Assembly (NCBI GenBank): GCA_009363875.1
Contig: CM018696.1
Location: forward strand, 89,364,215-89,428,214
From: Mikania micrantha
Taxonomy: Eukaryota > Streptophyta > Magnoliopsida > Asterales > Asteraceae
Length of the DNA stretch: 64,000 nucleotides
Direction of reading: 5' to 3'
Positions 61,113 through 64,000 of this stretch are shown piece after piece. Every line of letters starts with the position of its first letter. Within the stretch, counting starts at the first letter, position 1. Below the pieces are notes generated by a model that had not been told where the DNA came from, made no database searches, and was given only the letters and a program-made list of their open reading frames with translations. The position numbers and the translations under genes were made by a program.

Positions 61113-62827
61113 TCAAGGGCGGGGAACGACCTGCAACTTGGACCGTAAGCCTAGGAACCGATGAGAAGGCAAGGGCTTGGTAAAGACATCAGCAAGTTGA
61201 TCATTCGTTGAAATAAACTTGACATTTAGCTTCCCTTGAGCAACTTGTTCTCGAACAAAATGAAAATCCACTTCAACATGTTTAGTACGAGTGTGAAATA
61301 CCAGGTTAGCAGAAACGTATGTTGCACCAAGGTTATCACACCAAAGTGTAGGTAACTCAGAGACACTATGCCAAGTTCTTGAAGTAGCGATTTCAACCAT
61401 ATTAGTTCTGCAACAGCATTAGCTAGCGCTTTGTATTATGACTCTGTGGAAGATCGAGATACAGTCCGTTGTTTTCTGGCAACCCATGAGATAAGAGTAG
61501 ATCCCAAGTATACAGCATATCCTCACGTGGATCGACGATCAACTGGGCAACCAGTCCAATCAGAATCGGAATATGCCAGAAGATTATGGTTCAAGTGAGA
61601 ATCAGAAAAGGCATGTATTCTTAAACTGGAGTCATGACGAAAAAGTAAACCAAGTTGAGCAGCACCATGAAGATATCTTAAGATGCGTTTAACTGTAGCC
61701 CAGTGATTTTCAGTCGGTGCATGCATGAATTGGCACACTTTATTCACCGCAAAGGCAATGTCCGGACGAGACAAAGTAACATACTGAAGTGCGCCAACAA
61801 CATGACGAAACCGCGATGGATCAGGAAGGAGAGGACTGTCATCAGGAAGTAATACATGAGAGGTGCTCATGGGGGTAGCAACCGGTTTGCACTGTGATAG
61901 CCCAACACGATGTATAATATCTAAAATGTATTTCCGTTGAGAGAGTATTAGGTTGTGATGATGATGAACCACCTCAATACCTAAGAAGTAGTGCAACCGA
62001 CCAAGGTCTTTAAGTGCAAAGGATGAGCTGAGACGATTGATGATATTAGTAACCACTGGTGTTTGGTTACTAGTGATGATGATATCATCAACATACACAA
62101 GAACATACACAATGGCACCCTGGGCGTTGAGAATAAACAATGATGGATTAGTTTTAGATCCTGAGAAACCTAGCTGTTGAAGTGCCATGGACAACCGAGT
62201 AAACCATGCACGAGGAGCTTGTTTGCGTCCATATAAGGACTTGTGAAGGTGACAGACATGATCAGGTCTTGTTGGATCGACGAAACCAGGAGGTTGTCTC
62301 ATATAAGCAGTTTCTTGAAGATCATCATGTAAAAATGCATTCTGAATGTCTAGTTGACGAAGATGCCGTTTGTGGGTAACAACAAGGGCCAATACTGTGC
62401 GAATAGTAGTTGGTTTTACAATCGGGTTGAATGTTTCATGATAGTCAACTCCTGCTTGTTGAAGAAAACCCTTAGCGACGAGTCGTGCCTTATACTTGCT
62501 TAGGTTTCTATTCGGATCAGTTTTCAACCTGTAAACCCACTTACAATCAACTACATTAGCATTCATAACAGGAGGAACTAATGACCAAGTTCCATTACTT
62601 TGAAGAGCCGCAAACTCCTCAGCCATGGCATGACGCCACTCCTTAGAGGCGTTGGCAACGGTAAAGGAAGTAGGTTCGGTGGGTAAATTTGGATGTATTG
62701 TAGCCATATAGGCAACATGATTGTATCTGGTATTTTTGTTTAGGATTAGGTCTAAGGTTGGAGGGGTGAGATCGGGGAGGAGGAGCAGCAGAGGTAGTGG
62801 AGTCAGTTGAGATCGAACCATCCACAT
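61113..62827 (-). pseudogene. Copia reverse transcriptase and RNase H, truncated and interrupted
   Basis: The frame from 62827 encodes the RT domain (CKWVYRLKTDP, KARLVAKGF, QLDIQNAFLHDD, LYGRKQAPRAW) with the active site YVDD intact (VLVYVDDIIIT), then RNase H up to a stop near 61523. Beyond TGA and TAA codons the frame resumes and ends at 61113 with FTKPLPSHRF, the usual Copia C-terminus. Integrase, protease and gag are absent upstream; only the linker before RT remains. The stop codons fit single transitions. Confidence 0.88.
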
Positions 62828-63108
62828 GATTGATCAGGTTATGAGAAATCAGAAAAGGTTCAATCATTTGTTCCAATAAACATAGTTTGTAGGTTTAAGA
62901 GAGAAAGCAAACTTATGAGATTGATGAGTTGCTTTTTCTTGGTTGGTAAATAAAAGGATAGCAGCCATGGATTCGAAGAAAAGAAAAAAAAATTACCAAT
63001 TGCAGGTTGGACAGATTGGATTTATTGAAGAAACCACAGATGAAGACGGCAGTAGGGAAAGAAGATGAAGAAGGCAATAGGTAGTAGGGTTGGAAGATAC
63101 GGCAATAC

Positions 63109-63121
63109 GGCTCTGATACCA
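63109..63121 (-). other. Primer binding site of the miniature Copia element
   Basis: TGGTATCAGAGCC on the minus strand, directly adjacent to the LTR at 63122. Confidence 0.9.
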
Positions 63122-63247
63122 AATCAGAATTTGGTAATTGTATATCTCAATAATAATTAGAATTGCAATAGGTTTATATAAATAAGCAAGTTACATTCTA
63201 ATACCCTCTATAATAAACTAATTATATTATTGGTCATTTGTCTAATA
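63122..63247 (-). repeat. Short LTR (5' copy)
   Basis: Direct copy of 60975-61100. Contains GGTTTATATAAATAAG (TATA-like on either strand) and is followed by the TTGTT target duplication. Confidence 0.85.
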
Positions 63248-63252
63248 TTGTT

Positions 63253-64000
63253 CATGACTAGACTTGCTGGTTGATCATTGCAAGCCCTATAATTATGTAC
63301 TTTAGGGGCTGTTTCAGGGGCTGTAGGGGCTATTTCAACCCTGTTTTGTGAATTAAAATGGACTGTAAAGTCTAGGATAAAGAGAGGGGTAAGATGAGGC
63401 CAAACCTTATATTCATCCCATACGATAAATACATAGGATAAAGAGGCTTTTTCATAGAGACCCTTGGCTCAAAAAAAAAAAAAAAATCAAGCCAGATATT
63501 GTTTTCAATAACATTTGACAACCAATGGAGTGAATCTATTGGAAATCTTTAAATTCTGTAGAAGTCCCAAAATTAGTTCCAAATATGTTTTAAAATTGTT
63601 ATATTTTTTAAGGCTCAAATCTTTACCAAACATGCCTCGATTATGAAGGGCCAACAAATGAAGCCTAAGGATCAAGTCAGTAACCAAAAACTAAATTTAA
63701 CAAACAGCATGCTGCTAATTTTTTTTATATATATTTTTAAAACATGGTTTTTGATGTTTATATCCATTAGAAGGTAACAACAAACCTACAGTTTCTTTTT
63801 CTTGACTGATTCTGATATTTTTTCGTTTATCGATAGTTAAAGATAAACGAATTTATTAAGCACTGTACTTGTGGTTTTTATAGCATACGAACAATTGTAC
63901 ATGCTAAAGCCTAATTTTTTTTTTATTAGTGATTAATTCTAAATCATTCTCATAGAATCTGTGCTTGTTGGAGAAATAGTGTAGCACATGCCTTCTTATT
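63253..64000. other. Intergenic region, no gene recognised
   Basis: A-tract at 63470-63486 and a short AT microsatellite near 63726-63733. Open frames are short and match nothing I know. Confidence 0.5.

Larger units (their letters stand above)
60975..63247 (-). mobile_element. Miniature Copia element with 126-bp LTRs
   Basis: Direct repeats of 126 bp at 60975-61100 and 63122-63247 flank a 2.0-kb interior. A PBS abuts the right LTR and a purine tract the left one, so orientation is minus. TTGTT stands on both outer sides (60970-60974, 63248-63252). gag, protease and integrase are missing; only RT and RNase H remain, with stops. The LTR termini (TATTAG...CTGATT) are not TG...CA. Confidence 0.82.

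Noticed and set aside
1..64000. CRISPR arrays, bacterial operons, riboswitches, tRNA or rRNA genes
   Set aside because: No regularly spaced direct repeats, cloverleaf sequences or rRNA segments were seen; the window is plant nuclear DNA.

Overview
This is nuclear DNA of a flowering plant, very probably a eudicot and by overall look an asterid (Asteraceae is my guess, not proven). The signs are AT-rich intergenic DNA, spliced genes with GT-AG introns, LTR retrotransposons primed by initiator-Met tRNA, Helitrons and many MITEs. I see no bacterial, viral, CRISPR or rRNA/tRNA locus.

Five host genes can be assembled exon by exon with phase-consistent splice sites. They are an F-box protein (11040-13598, +, RMF/At3g61730-like); a secretory RING-H2 ligase of the ATL20/21 type with a GUB_WAK domain (18608-20917, +); a DEAD-box RNA helicase with an RGG-rich N-terminus (22571-27310, +, RH26-like); a long nucleotidyltransferase / PAP-OAS1-domain protein (29878-35107, -, At3g61690-like); and an RNF113/CWC24-type CCCH plus RING spliceosome factor (58152-59800, +). 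In Arabidopsis the likely counterparts of the F-box and nucleotidyltransferase genes carry nearby locus numbers on chromosome 3, so this stretch may be an old syntenic block.

Much of the rest is mobile DNA. At 2192-10126 is a Copia element with nearly identical LTRs, a perfect 5-bp target duplication, and two in-frame stops in gag-pol. At 42815-54614 is an 11.8-kb Gypsy element on the minus strand with 3,005-bp LTRs that differ by one base where I compared them, an intact pol, an extra coiled-coil ORF, and a probable small intron in gag. It sits inside a degenerate kinesin-12-like exon. At 60975-63247 is a miniature Copia derivative with 126-bp LTRs and only the RT-RNase H end of pol. A solo LTR (29529-29855) ends 22 bp from the stop codon of the nucleotidyltransferase gene.

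DNA transposons include hAT-like MITEs (15824-16668, 20094-20314, 14932-15125, 57665-57883), a PIF/Harbinger-like MITE (40122-40399), a Mutator-like MITE inside a Copia relic (60670-60799), two adjacent fold-back elements (about 36964-37492), two nested Helitrons (35894-36930) and a minus-strand Helitron 3' end at 40769. Between that end and about 56.0 kb lie gene fragments, all on the minus strand: a kinesin-12-like relic and two copies of an XB3/XBAT-type ankyrin first exon. This is the pattern expected of Helitron gene capture, although I could not find the 5' end. I did not find a clearly new biological system; the most interesting items are the fragment-rich block, the gag intron and extra ORF of the young Gypsy element, and the uncertain 3' end of the nucleotidyltransferase gene.
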